In this document: in pieces, positions 29,098 to 38,725 of the stretch
Layout: every line of letters begins with the position of its first letter
Position numbering within the stretch: the stretch's first letter is position 1
Source: VRUE01 sp963716735
GTDB taxonomy: Bacteria; Actinomycetota; Thermoleophilia; Solirubrobacterales; 70-9
Length of the DNA: 64,000 nt
Reading direction: 5' to 3'
Assembly: GCA_963716735.1 (NCBI GenBank)
Contig: OY970321.1
Coordinates: 2,666,001-2,730,000 of the forward strand
The notes under the pieces: model-generated
The model's input: the letters and a program-made list of their open reading frames with translations, nothing else
Database searches by the model: none
Told to the model about the DNA's origin: nothing
Translations under genes and position numbers: made by a program

Positions 29098-30765
29098 TTG
29101 GCCCGGCTCGTCTTGATATTTGTGCTTGCCCTTGCCGGCGCGGCCTGCCTGCCTGGCGGCGCGCAGGCGGCTTTCGGGATAAACGAATTCGACGCCGCTT
29201 TCTCTGACGCAGACGGTTCCCCGGCCACGCAGGCAGGGTCCCACCCCTTTGCCTTCACCACCTCGCTGGAGATGAACCTCAGCGGCCCCGAGGAAACCGA
29301 CGGGAGCCTGAGGGAGTTGTTCCTCGACCTGCCGCCCGGACTCGTCGCTAACACCACTGCATACCCGCGCTGCACGGAGCTCGCTTTCAGTGAGCTGGAC
29401 GAAGGGGTCAACGCCTGCCCGCTGGATACTGCGGTCGGCATTCTGGTCAGCTCCTTCGACGAACCGGACAACCGGATCACCTCGCCGGTCTTCAACCTCG
29501 TGCCGCACTCTGGCGAGCTCATGAGGCTCGGGTTCCGTGTGGCCGGCGTCGAGAACGTCTTCGTGGATATCGGGCTCAGCCCCGAGCCTCCCTATGAGGC
29601 GACGCTCAGCGTCGGCGACTTCCCGGAGTCGATCGAGTTGTTCGGAGTCGAGCTGCAGCTGTGGGGCGTTCCCTCGAGCACGGCGCACGACAGCTTGCGT
29701 GGTATCTGCGGGGCCAAAGGCGGAGGGATCAGCTGCCCAGTGGCCGCCTTGGGGCCGTTACTGACCTTGCCGACGAGCTGCCAGGGGCAGCAGGAAACTT
29801 TCTACGAAGCCATCTCCTGGGAAGACGATGAACATTGGGGCAGCGCGTCTACCCCTGGGTTCACCGGTTGTCATCGACTCGCCTTCAGTCCCGCTGTAAC
29901 TGCCCTGCTCACGACCGAAGGCGCTGATAGCTCCACGGGGCTTGATGTCTCCGTTGGCCTTGTTGATGAAGGCCTTGTCTTTCCGGAAGGCCTCGCTCAG
30001 TCCCAGGTTCGCAATCTGGTGGCGGCCCTGCCCGCGGGGATGACTGCCGGCCCATCGCTGACCGCGAGCTCCGGCGGTTGCTCGGAGGCAGACGTCGAAG
30101 CCGAGACTCCTGAATCGGCGCCGGGAGACGGGTGCCCGGCAAGCTCGAAGATAGGCGCGGCTGAACTCGAGAGCCCCCTGGTGGACGAGCCGATTGACGG
30201 CACCGTCTATCGCGCCACTCCAAACGAAAACCTCGCCGGTTCAGCGATGGCGCTCTACGTGGTGTTGAAGAACCCGGACCTGGGGGTGGTCATCGCGCAG
30301 CCGGTCGCCCTCGAAACGGACCCCGAAACCGGTCAGCTGCTCGCAGTCGCAGAAGAAATGCCTCAACTCCCATTCGGCGATCTCCACCTGCATCTCGACG
30401 ACGGCAAAGGCGGTCCGTTGGTCAGCCCGCCGCTCTGCGGCAAATACACGATCGAAGCCGAATTCGATCCTTGGGCAGGAGAAGGGACGTTCAGGACTCT
30501 CAACCCTTTTCAGATCAGCTCTGGCCCGAACGGTGGCCCCTGCCCGACCGGTGCTCACAAAGGCCAGGCAGAATCTAGCCAGGCAGAGTCTGGGACTCCT
30601 GCGCCTCCGCCGAGCGGTTCGCCTCCAGCTGCGAGCGAGCCCGCTGCTCCTAACCGGCATGTTGCGCATAAGCACCGCTGCCGCAGGGGCAAGCACCGGG
30701 TGCGGCGCCACGGCAAGGCCCGTTGCGTAAAGGGGCGGCACAGGCACAAGACGCCCGCACGCTGA
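29098..30765 (+). CDS. Secreted hypothetical protein with basic, His-rich C-terminal tail
   Basis: The product is 555 residues from TTG 29098. The N-terminus LVLIFVLALAGAACLPGGAQ is a signal peptide (cleavage near AQAAFG). The bulk is beta-rich, with repeated Cys pairs and LPPGLVANTTAYPRCTELAF and FRVAGVENVFVDIGLSPEPP; it has no enzyme motif I recognise. A Ser/Pro linker (about 505-528) leads to a tail (about 530-555) dense in His, Lys and Arg with two Cys (HKHRCRRGKHRVRRHG). Similar tails end several secreted proteins of Thermoleophilia; they may bind wall polymers or metal. Function unknown. Confidence 0.8.
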   Translation: MARLVLIFVLALAGAACLPGGAQAAFGINEFDAAFSDADGSPATQAGSHPFAFTTSLEMNLSGPEETDGSLRELFLDLPPGLVANTTAYPRCTELAFSELDEGVNACPLDTAVGILVSSFDEPDNRITSPVFNLVPHSGELMRLGFRVAGVENVFVDIGLSPEPPYEATLSVGDFPESIELFGVELQLWGVPSSTAHDSLRGICGAKGGGISCPVAALGPLLTLPTSCQGQQETFYEAISWEDDEHWGSASTPGFTGCHRLAFSPAVTALLTTEGADSSTGLDVSVGLVDEGLVFPEGLAQSQVRNLVAALPAGMTAGPSLTASSGGCSEADVEAETPESAPGDGCPASSKIGAAELESPLVDEPIDGTVYRATPNENLAGSAMALYVVLKNPDLGVVIAQPVALETDPETGQLLAVAEEMPQLPFGDLHLHLDDGKGGPLVSPPLCGKYTIEAEFDPWAGEGTFRTLNPFQISSGPNGGPCPTGAHKGQAESSQAESGTPAPPPSGSPPAASEPAAPNRHVAHKHRCRRGKHRVRRHGKARCVKGRHRHKTPAR

Positions 30766-30817
30766 GGGCTGGGCTCTCGAGCCAGGGCTTCAAGCCCGAG
30801 ACAGCTACCCTTGAGCA

Positions 30818-33664
30818 ATGGCGAACGCCAGGGACATGGTCACCCGCGCGCTGCGCGTCGGAGAGGGGCGCAAGTTCAAGGCGTATGAGAAGCGCGCCCA
30901 GAAGATCAATGCGATCGAGCCCGAGATGGAGCTGCTCAGCGACGAGGACCTGCGGACAGAGGCCGACTCCCTGCGTGAGCGCGCTCGCGGCGGCGAGTCC
31001 CTGGACGATCTCCTGCCCGAGGCCTTTGCGCTGACCCGGGAGGCGGCGCGGCGCAGCATCGGCCAGCGTCACTTCGACGTACAGCTGGTCGGCGGCATGG
31101 CGCTCCACGAGGGGGCGATCTCCGAGATGAAGACGGGTGAGGGCAAGACGCTGACGGCGACCCTCGCGGTCTTCCTCAACACGCTGGCGGGCGACAGCGT
31201 CCACGTCGTCACCGTCAACGACTACCTGGCGCGCCGTGACGCCGAGTGGATGACGCCCATCTACAACGCTCTCGGCGTCACCGTCGCCGCGATCCAGGAC
31301 GCCGACGACCACGCCGCACGCCAGGTCAAATACGGCTGCGACGTCACCTACGGCACCAACTCCGAGTTTGGCTTCGACTACCTACGCGACAACATGGCCG
31401 ATGCGCTCGAGCACTGCGTCCAGCGCGGTCATCACTTCGCGATCGTGGACGAGGTCGACAACATCCTGATCGACGAGGCGCGTACCCCGCTGATCATCTC
31501 CGGCGCGCCCGAACAGGCGGCGCAGATCTACTACCAGTTCGCTCGCCTCGCTCGTCAGATGAACGGAGTCCCGGCCAAAACCAAACTGAAATCCCTGGGC
31601 GAATCGAAGGACACCTCCGAGGCCGAGCATGACTACGAATACGACGAGAAGCACAAGACCGTCTCGCCGACCGAGCGCGGGGTCAAGCGCGCTGAGGAAT
31701 TCCTCGATGTCGACAATCTCTATCTGAGCGAGCACGGCTCCCTCGTCAACCACCTCAGCCAGGCGCTCAAGGCCGAGTCGCTCTACAAAAAAGACCATGA
31801 CTACGGCGTGGTCGACGGTCAGGTGATGATCATCGACGAGTTCACCGGTCGCATGCTCGAGGGCCGGCGCTGGTCGGAGGGCCTGCACCAGGCGGTTGAG
31901 GCGAAGGAGGGGGTGGCGATCGGCGAGGAGAATCAGACCCTGGCGACGATCACGCTGCAGAATTACTTCCGCCTCTACGACAAGCTCGGCGGGATGACCG
32001 GTACGGCGCTGACCGAGGCCACCGAGTTCATGAAGATCTACAAGGTGCCCGTGGTCGAGATCCCGACCAACCGGCCGATGGTCCGCGCCGACCACAACGA
32101 CCAGATCTTCAAAACCAAAGACGGCAAGTGGAAGGCCGTGCTCGAGGAGATCTTCGCCCGCCACGAGAAAGGCCAGCCGATCCTTGTCGGCACCGTCTCG
32201 GTCGAGGTCTCGGAGATGATCTCCGGCGAGCTGAAGCGGCGCGGAGTCGAGCACGCGGTGCTCAATGCCAAACCCGAGCACGCCGAAAAAGAGGGTGAGC
32301 GGATCGCCGAAGCGGGGCGCAAGGGGGCGGTGATGATCGCCACCAACATGGCCGGCCGCGGTGTCGACATCAAGCTCGGCGGCGACCCCGAGCACCTGGC
32401 GATGAAAGAGCTGAAGAAACAGGGCCTCGGCCCCGGCGACGAGGGCTACGAGGAGGCGGTGGCCGAGAAGATCGTCGAGATGGAGCCGCAGTGCAGGGCG
32501 GAGGCCGAAGAAGTGCGCGAGCTCGGCGGCCTCTACATCTGCGGCACCGAGCGCCACGAATCGCGCCGCATCGACAACCAGCTGCGCGGCCGCTCCGGCC
32601 GTCAGGGAGACCCGGGCGAGACCCGCTTCTTCCTCTCCGCCGAAGATGACGTGATCCGCCTCTTCGCCGGTGACCGCATCTACAAAATCCTCGACCGCCT
32701 CGGCCCTGTGGACGAGGACGGTGAGGAGATGCCGCTCGAGGCCAAAATGCTGAGCAAAACGGTCGAGGGTGCGCAGAAGAAGGTCGAGGAACAGAATTTC
32801 CTGATCCGCAAACGCGTGCTCGAGTACGACGACGTGATGAACGAGCAGCGCCGCGTCGTCTACAGGTACCGGCGCGAGATCCTCGAGGGGCGCGACATGT
32901 CGGACATCGCCCGCGACGAGTTGGAGGGGGTGATCGAGCGCCTGGTCGACGAGTACACCCCCGGCGACGACCTCGAAGACTGGGATCTGGTCGGGATGGA
33001 GGCGCAGCTACGTCAGATCTGGCCGGTCGGGATCGAGGTCGGCTCGATGTCACCGGAGACGGTCGATCGCGAAAAGCTCAAGGACGCTCTCGATGAAGAC
33101 TCGATGAGCGCCTACGACGATCGCGAGAAGGCGCTCGGCGAGAAGCTGATGCGTTACCTGGAGCGCTCGATCCTGTTGCAGGTCATCGACGGCCGCTGGC
33201 GCGAGCACCTCTATGACATGGATTACCTGCGTGAGGGCATCCACCTGCGGGGCTTCGCCCAGATCGACCCCCTCGTCGCCTACAAAAACGAAGGCTTCGT
33301 CATGTTCGAGGAGCTGATGCACTCGATCTGGGAGGAATTCAGCAAGCTCGTCTTCAACGCGCAGATCGAACTCGACCCCGCGCAGATGGAAGGGACCTTC
33401 GCCGGCAACGGCGGCGGTGCGCCGACCGCGCTCGACTACTCCGGCGGCACGCCCGACGCGCAGCCCTCGGCGCTGCAGCAGGTCGCCGCGGGTGGCGGGG
33501 GGGTCAGCGTGACGGAAGGAACGGCGGTGCCCGGCGGCAACGGCGCACCGGCGGCCGAGGCGATCGAGACCGTGGTCAAGGATGAGCGCGAGAAAGAAAT
33601 AGGGCGCAACGACCCGTGTTGGTGCGGAAGCGGGAAAAAGTTCAAGAAGTGCCATGGGGCCTGA
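30818..33664 (+). CDS. secA: Preprotein translocase ATPase SecA
   Basis: The 948-residue motor drives secretory proteins through SecYEG. The Walker A motif is MKTGEGKT (104-111) and motif II reads IVDEVDNILIDEARTPLIIS. MTGTALTEATEFMKIY and TNMAGRGVDIKLGGD belong to the NBF-2 region. The linker after about residue 850 is Gly/Ala-rich, and the C-terminus carries the zinc-binding SEC-C motif DPCWCGSGKKFKKCHG, typical of SecA1-type housekeeping proteins. Stop 33662-33664 is followed after 9 nt by the family 1 palindrome. Confidence 0.97.
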   Translation: MANARDMVTRALRVGEGRKFKAYEKRAQKINAIEPEMELLSDEDLRTEADSLRERARGGESLDDLLPEAFALTREAARRSIGQRHFDVQLVGGMALHEGAISEMKTGEGKTLTATLAVFLNTLAGDSVHVVTVNDYLARRDAEWMTPIYNALGVTVAAIQDADDHAARQVKYGCDVTYGTNSEFGFDYLRDNMADALEHCVQRGHHFAIVDEVDNILIDEARTPLIISGAPEQAAQIYYQFARLARQMNGVPAKTKLKSLGESKDTSEAEHDYEYDEKHKTVSPTERGVKRAEEFLDVDNLYLSEHGSLVNHLSQALKAESLYKKDHDYGVVDGQVMIIDEFTGRMLEGRRWSEGLHQAVEAKEGVAIGEENQTLATITLQNYFRLYDKLGGMTGTALTEATEFMKIYKVPVVEIPTNRPMVRADHNDQIFKTKDGKWKAVLEEIFARHEKGQPILVGTVSVEVSEMISGELKRRGVEHAVLNAKPEHAEKEGERIAEAGRKGAVMIATNMAGRGVDIKLGGDPEHLAMKELKKQGLGPGDEGYEEAVAEKIVEMEPQCRAEAEEVRELGGLYICGTERHESRRIDNQLRGRSGRQGDPGETRFFLSAEDDVIRLFAGDRIYKILDRLGPVDEDGEEMPLEAKMLSKTVEGAQKKVEEQNFLIRKRVLEYDDVMNEQRRVVYRYRREILEGRDMSDIARDELEGVIERLVDEYTPGDDLEDWDLVGMEAQLRQIWPVGIEVGSMSPETVDREKLKDALDEDSMSAYDDREKALGEKLMRYLERSILLQVIDGRWREHLYDMDYLREGIHLRGFAQIDPLVAYKNEGFVMFEELMHSIWEEFSKLVFNAQIELDPAQMEGTFAGNGGGAPTALDYSGGTPDAQPSALQQVAAGGGGVSVTEGTAVPGGNGAPAAEAIETVVKDEREKEIGRNDPCWCGSGKKFKKCHGA

Positions 33665-33673
33665 GGCCCCTGC

Positions 33674-33788
33674 GAGCCCATCCCGGTAGGGCCTTCACTT
33701 AACTTTTTCGGTGGATCGGGGTTGACGCTGACGCTCGCCGCGCTCAACGAAAAAGTACAAGACGTTCCGGCCCTACCGGGATGGGCTC
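33674..33788 (+). repeat. Dispersed palindromic element, family 1, copy b
   Basis: The 115-bp palindrome has perfect 19-bp outer arms (GAGCCCATCCCGGTAGGGC at 33674-33692 against 33770-33788). The inner sides carry the shared asymmetric core: TTCACTTAACTTTTTCG on the left, CGAAAAAGTACAAGACGTTC on the right. The core matches copy a (inverted) and copy c. It lies directly after the secA stop, so it may end that transcript. The ATG at 33781, formally in frame with the following gene, lies inside the right arm. Confidence 0.88.
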
Positions 33789-33801
33789 TAAGCTGGCGCC
33801 C

Positions 33802-34206
33802 GTGAGCCGGGATTCTGTTCGAGAGTTCATCCGCGCCTTCAATGAGCGGGATCTGGACGCTTTTGTAGCTGTGCTCGATCCTGAGGTTGAGCTTCATTCG
33901 ATGAAGGGGTTGCGGAAAGGAGTGGAGGCCGCGCGGCTCTGGGCGACGCGCCAGCCCGGGGGGGTGCAGCAGACGATCGAGCTTGAGGAGCTCTACGAGG
34001 ATGGGACCGAGTCGGGCGGCGGCTCGGCCGTGGCGCTGATTCGACGTGTCTGGCGGTGGGACGAGGAGGACTCCGCTGCAGGCGAGGACGTCATGGCCTG
34101 GTTGTTCGAGCTGCGCGAGCACAAGGTGCGCAGCTGGCGGCCGTTCGAGGATCGATCGGCGGCCCTGCATGCAGGCGGTTTCGATCACGGTGTCGCCGCC
34201 GAGTAA
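33802..34206 (+). CDS. NTF2-like/SnoaL-type small protein
   Basis: The 134-residue product from GTG 33802 shows the SnoaL/NTF2 pattern: an N-terminal helix VREFIRAFNERDLDAFVAVL, DPEVELHSM, GLRKGVEAARLWA, and a late strand pair VMAWLFELREHKVRSWRPFE. These cone-shaped domains are often small-molecule enzymes or binding proteins; no catalytic residue can be assigned. An ATG at 33781 would add seven residues, but it lies inside the palindrome 33674-33788, so the GTG is preferred. It ends 10 nt before prfB. Confidence 0.65.
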   Translation: MSRDSVREFIRAFNERDLDAFVAVLDPEVELHSMKGLRKGVEAARLWATRQPGGVQQTIELEELYEDGTESGGGSAVALIRRVWRWDEEDSAAGEDVMAWLFELREHKVRSWRPFEDRSAALHAGGFDHGVAAE

Positions 34207-34216
34207 TCTCCTTGCC

Positions 34217-35336
<1,120 letters not shown>

Positions 35337-35347
35337 ATCGGTTCACG

Positions 35348-36001
35348 GTGGAGCCGCTCATCCAGGCGGAACGACCGGCCGGCCAGGCCCCAGAGGGCCT
35401 TCTGGTCCTCCACCACGGCCGTGGCACCAATGAGCGGGACCTGCTCGGCCTTGCCGATGCGCTCGATCCCGGACAGCGGCTGCAGGTGGTCGCTCCACGC
35501 GCGCCCCTGACGCTCTCCGGTTCTCCTGGCTATCACTGGTATCTGGTTCCCCGGGTCGGTTATCCCGACCACGACACTTTTCACGCCGCCCGCGGCGCCC
35601 TTGCCGCGCTTCACGACCGGCTCTGGGACGAGACCGGGATTGAGCCCTCCCGCACCGTGTTCGGTGGCTTCTCGATGGGGACGGTGATGAGTTATGCGAT
35701 GGCCCTTGGAGCCGACCGGCCGCCGGTGGCGGGGGTTCTCGCCTTCAGCGGCTTCGTCCCGATCGTCGACGGCTGGCAGCCCCATCTGGACGATCGCCGG
35801 GGCACCCGCGTTTTCCTGTCCCACGGCCGCGCCGACCCGGTCATGGAAGTTGGCTTTGCGCGTCGCGCCCGGGAGCTGCTCGAGGCCGGTGGCCTCGAGG
35901 TGGAGTACCGGGAGTTCGACGGCGGGCACCAGATCGACCCCGCGGATCTTCCTCCTGCCGCCGCGTGGCTGGACGGCGTGGTTCCGGCGCGCGAGGAATG
36001 A
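35348..36001 (+). CDS. Alpha/beta-hydrolase, phospholipase/carboxylesterase type
   Basis: The 217-residue enzyme starts at GTG 35348, 11 nt after prfB. The fold is the PF02230 type: LLVLHHGRGTNERDLLGLAD, an oxyanion region with HHGRG, nucleophile Ser in FGGFSMGTVMSYAMAL, acid Asp in LSHGRADPVMEVGFA, and His in DGGHQIDPADLP. It probably hydrolyses carboxyl esters or small acyl groups; the physiological substrate is not known. The 3' end nearly abuts the opposite-strand gene 36009-36656. Confidence 0.85.
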   Translation: MEPLIQAERPAGQAPEGLLVLHHGRGTNERDLLGLADALDPGQRLQVVAPRAPLTLSGSPGYHWYLVPRVGYPDHDTFHAARGALAALHDRLWDETGIEPSRTVFGGFSMGTVMSYAMALGADRPPVAGVLAFSGFVPIVDGWQPHLDDRRGTRVFLSHGRADPVMEVGFARRARELLEAGGLEVEYREFDGGHQIDPADLPPAAAWLDGVVPAREE

Positions 36002-36008
36002 AGCGGCG

Positions 36009-36656
36009 TTACCGCGGGAAAAGCACGAGACGCCGGAAGGGACAGCCGGCTTCCCTTGACGATGGAAGCTTGATGCCGACCGCAAGTCGCTTGGGAGTGT
36101 CGTCGCCGTGCAGGCTCTTGACTATGCGCACGACGCCGCTGCGACCCAGGTGCTGGTGCAGTGTGGCTATGTGGTTGGAGCCCTTGCCGATTTCGATCGT
36201 CGCGCCAACCGGTTCGTAGGCCGTGTAGCCGATGGTCAGCTTCAGCTTGCTGTCATGAGCGAGAAGAGAGGCGTGGGCGTGGGCGCTGCGCAGGATGCAC
36301 TCTTCGGGGGCCGCCGAACTTGGTCCGGCCTTTTGCGACTTGCTCCCGCTCGATTGCGAGCAGACTTCATCCGCTTCGGCCTTTGACAGTTCCCCTTCCG
36401 CGGCTTCTTCCTTGGCGATTTCGCATTCTTCTTCGGCGAATTCGGCTTCGTTTTCTTCGGCTTCGAGTTCTTCTTCGAAGGCGAGCTCTTCGACGGACAG
36501 CGGCGTCGGGCCGGCGACCGGCGGCGTCGCCTGTGCCGACCTCACGCCGAGCAGCAGGGCGGCCAGGATCAGCGGCACGACGAAAGCGGCGAACCAGGCG
36601 GTCCGGGCGATGCGGTCGGCTAGACGGTATGCGGTCGTGGTGGTGTTGCTTTCCAC
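36009..36656 (-). CDS. Membrane-anchored or secreted hypothetical protein with Glu-rich segment
   Basis: The 215-residue product has a hydrophobic segment (about 21-42) that is a signal anchor or signal peptide (cleavage possible after SAQA). A strongly acidic stretch follows (about 55-90), in which Glu and Ala dominate and coiled coil is likely. The C-terminal domain (about 115-215) has Cys residues, many small polar residues and TIGYTAYEPVGATIEIGKGS, resembling a beta-sandwich. I do not recognise the family. The gene is transcribed away from ogt and convergently with the hydrolase. Confidence 0.65.
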   Translation of the reverse strand: MESNTTTTAYRLADRIARTAWFAAFVVPLILAALLLGVRSAQATPPVAGPTPLSVEELAFEEELEAEENEAEFAEEECEIAKEEAAEGELSKAEADEVCSQSSGSKSQKAGPSSAAPEECILRSAHAHASLLAHDSKLKLTIGYTAYEPVGATIEIGKGSNHIATLHQHLGRSGVVRIVKSLHGDDTPKRLAVGIKLPSSREAGCPFRRLVLFPR

Positions 36657-36700
36657 GCCTCCTTCATCGGCTCCGCAGCCGATCCGCTTGAGTACGAAAT

Positions 36701-37264
36701 CTACCCCCGCTTGTCCAGCACACCCTCCATCTCGAGCAGGGCCTCCTTCATCGGCAGGCCGCCGCCGTAGCCGCCGAGGCCGCCGCCGCTGCGCAATACG
36801 CGGTGGCAGGGAACGACGATCGGGATCGGGTTGGCCCCGCAGGCGGTCCCCGCGGCACGGACCGCCCGCTCGTTGCCGGCGCTGCGGGCAATTTCCGTGT
36901 AGCTGCGGGTCTTTCCGTAGGGGATCCGGTCGATCGCCCGCAGCGCCCGGCGGCGGAAGCCGTTGCTCAGCTGCCAGTCGAGCGGCAGGTCGAACTCGTG
37001 CAGGCGGCCTTCGAAATAGAGGTCGAGCTGGCGCCGGACGTCGTCCAGCCGCGCCGGAGCCTCGAGCATCCGCGGCGAGATCCGGGCGGCGAGATCCTGC
37101 AGCGTCTCGTCGGCATCGTGGGAGGGCAGGCTGACCTTGACCAGGCCACGGGGCGTGGTCGCGATCAGCAGCTGGCCAAAGGGCGAGTCGACGTTCGCGT
37201 AGGCGATATCGAGCAGGCTCTCGGCGGCTGCCCGCTTGCTCAGACGTTCAAGGCTTGCCTTCAT
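36701..37264 (-). CDS. ogt: Methylated-DNA-protein-cysteine methyltransferase
   Basis: The suicide enzyme removes the methyl group from O6-methylguanine. It has 187 residues with the active-site motif IPIVVPCHRVLRSGG (Cys nucleophile in PCHR) and the DNA-binding helix-turn-helix region with the arginine finger upstream (RRALRAIDRIPYGKTRSYTE). The N-terminal segment (about 1-95) is short and lacks the Ada zinc ligands, so it is Ogt-type. It overlaps the ECF sigma factor gene by ATGA (37261-37264), so the two are co-expressed. Coupling of a sigma factor and Ogt is seen in several actinobacteria. Confidence 0.92.
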   Translation of the reverse strand: MKASLERLSKRAAAESLLDIAYANVDSPFGQLLIATTPRGLVKVSLPSHDADETLQDLAARISPRMLEAPARLDDVRRQLDLYFEGRLHEFDLPLDWQLSNGFRRRALRAIDRIPYGKTRSYTEIARSAGNERAVRAAGTACGANPIPIVVPCHRVLRSGGGLGGYGGGLPMKEALLEMEGVLDKRG

Positions 37265-37728
37265 GCCAGCTCCTTCCTCAGTCGCTTGATTCCCTCGTGC
37301 AGGCTGCGGCGCGCGGCGTCGGGCGAGCAGCCCAGCGCCGCGGCGATCTCGGCGTGGGGGAGGTCGCAGGCGTAGCGCAGGGCCACCGCGGCCCGCTGTT
37401 TCGGCGGCAGTGCCCCGACCAGCGCCCAGATCCCCTCGTCGAGCTCAGGCTCCGCGGTGACGCCGGCCATCTCGTCCGGATCGGCGATCGGCAGCGGCCG
37501 CCGCCCGTTGGCGCGGTGGTGGTCGATCGCCTTGCGATGGGCGATCGTCAGCAGCCAGCCACGCAGGTTGCCGTCGTCGCTCAGCTTCGGGTAGGCGCGC
37601 AGTGCCGCCAGAAAGGTCTCCTGAAAGCAGTCCTCGGCGTCGGTGCGGCCCACCGCGCCGCGCAGCACCGCCATCACGTCGGCGGCATGCTCGTCTAGGA
37701 GGGTCTGGAAGGGGGGCAATGCGGTCAC
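37261..37728 (-). CDS. ECF-type RNA polymerase sigma factor
   Basis: The 155-residue protein starts at GTG 37728. Region 2 is recognisable by DAEDCFQETFLAALRAYPKL and GNLRGWLLTIAHRKAIDHHR. Region 4 has ALPPKQRAAVALRYACDLPH and the helix-turn-helix IAAALGCSPDAARRSLHEG. No anti-sigma factor gene lies next to it; the adjacent ogt gene is the only co-translated partner, so control by DNA alkylation is one hypothesis. The upstream divergent gap contains the family 2 palindrome 37764-37866. Confidence 0.88.
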   Translation of the reverse strand: MTALPPFQTLLDEHAADVMAVLRGAVGRTDAEDCFQETFLAALRAYPKLSDDGNLRGWLLTIAHRKAIDHHRANGRRPLPIADPDEMAGVTAEPELDEGIWALVGALPPKQRAAVALRYACDLPHAEIAAALGCSPDAARRSLHEGIKRLRKELA

Positions 37729-37763
37729 CTATGGGATTAAACGCGTCGGAGGGGTTGGGTGTG

Positions 37764-37866
37764 AGAGGGACGGGTGCCCCTCCGCCGGAACCCGCCGCCC
37801 GCAGCCGGTCAGGGTCCGGGCGCCTTACTGGCTCACAAGTTCCGTCGGAGGGGCACCCGTCCCTCT
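37764..37866 (+). repeat. Dispersed palindromic element, family 2, copy A
   Basis: The 103-bp palindrome has 28-bp outer arms (37764-37791 against 37839-37866; start AGAGGGACGGGTGCCCCTCC) with a single mismatch. The inner sides are asymmetric: GGAACCCGCCG on the left, GGCTCACAAGTTCC on the right. Copy B (62059-62164) has the same inner sides in reverse order and different outer bases that still pair. This copy lies in the divergent gap between the sigma factor gene and nadC, so it could overlap promoters; the stop of neither gene is involved. Confidence 0.85.
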
Positions 37867-37879
37867 AGGCTGCGCACCG

Positions 37880-38725
37880 ATGGATGGTGACCTGAGAGAT
37901 GCTGTCGTTCGCGCGCTTGCCGAGGATTTGGGAGCTGGAGATGTGACCTCGGAGGCGATTGTGCCTGAGGGGGCGCGGGGGCGGGCTCGGATCGTGCAGA
38001 AGGAGGCTGGCGTTGTCTTTGGTCTTGCTGCCGTCGCCGAGACGATGCGGCAGTGTGGGGTCGAGGACGTCGACAACCTGGTCGTCGAGGGGCAGTGGCG
38101 AGAGGATGTGCCGGCCGAGGTCGCCCTGGCGGGTGGCCCCGCCACGGGTCTGCTGGCCGCCGAGCGCACTGCGCTCAACTTCCTCGGCCATCTCTCCGGC
38201 ATCGCGACCCTGACCGCGCGCTTCGTCGAGGCTGTCGCCGGAACCGGTGCCCGCATTCTCGATACCCGCAAGACGACGCCGGGGCTGCGGGCCCTGGAGA
38301 AGGCGGCGGTGGCGGCCGGTGGCGGCCAGAACCACCGCATGGGTCTCTACGACGCGATCCTGATCAAGGAGAACCACATCGCCCTGGCGGGAAGCCTCGC
38401 CAAGGCCGTCCTCGCGGCCCGCACCGCACATCCGGATCTGCCGGTCGAGGTCGAGTGTCGCACCGTGCTCGAGTCCGGCTACGCGCTGGGCACGGGGGCA
38501 GACCGTCTGCTGCTCGACAACATGAGTCCGGAAGAGCTGCGCGAAGCGGTCGCTCTGCGCGACGCCGAGCGCGGCCCCGATGGTCCGCGCCTCGAGGCCT
38601 CCGGTGGGGTCAGCCTGGAAACGGTGCGCGAAATCGCCGAAGCGGGAGTCGACTTCATCTCGATAGGAGCGCTGACGCACTCGGCGCCGACGCTCGACTT
38701 CAGCATGCTGATCGAGCCGGCATGA
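37880..38725 (+). CDS. nadC: Nicotinate-nucleotide pyrophosphorylase (carboxylating)
   Basis: The enzyme converts quinolinate and PRPP to nicotinate mononucleotide, the third step of de novo NAD synthesis. It has 281 residues. Motifs are AEDLGAGDVTSEAIVP, ERTALNFLGHLSGIATLT, ILDTRKTTPGLRALEK, GGGQNHRMGLYDAILIKENH, and LEASGGVSLETVREIAEAG. ATG 37880 is 13 nt after the family 2 palindrome; the frame is open upstream into that element, but homology starts at this ATG. The stop overlaps the start of the TIR-methyltransferase gene (ATGA). nadA lies 2.5 kb downstream; nadB is not in the window. Confidence 0.94.
   Translation: MDGDLRDAVVRALAEDLGAGDVTSEAIVPEGARGRARIVQKEAGVVFGLAAVAETMRQCGVEDVDNLVVEGQWREDVPAEVALAGGPATGLLAAERTALNFLGHLSGIATLTARFVEAVAGTGARILDTRKTTPGLRALEKAAVAAGGGQNHRMGLYDAILIKENHIALAGSLAKAVLAARTAHPDLPVEVECRTVLESGYALGTGADRLLLDNMSPEELREAVALRDAERGPDGPRLEASGGVSLETVREIAEAGVDFISIGALTHSAPTLDFSMLIEPA

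Noticed and set aside
33781..33801. ATG start of the NTF2-like gene
   Set aside because: The ATG lies inside the family 1 palindrome arm; GTG 33802 fits the family start better.
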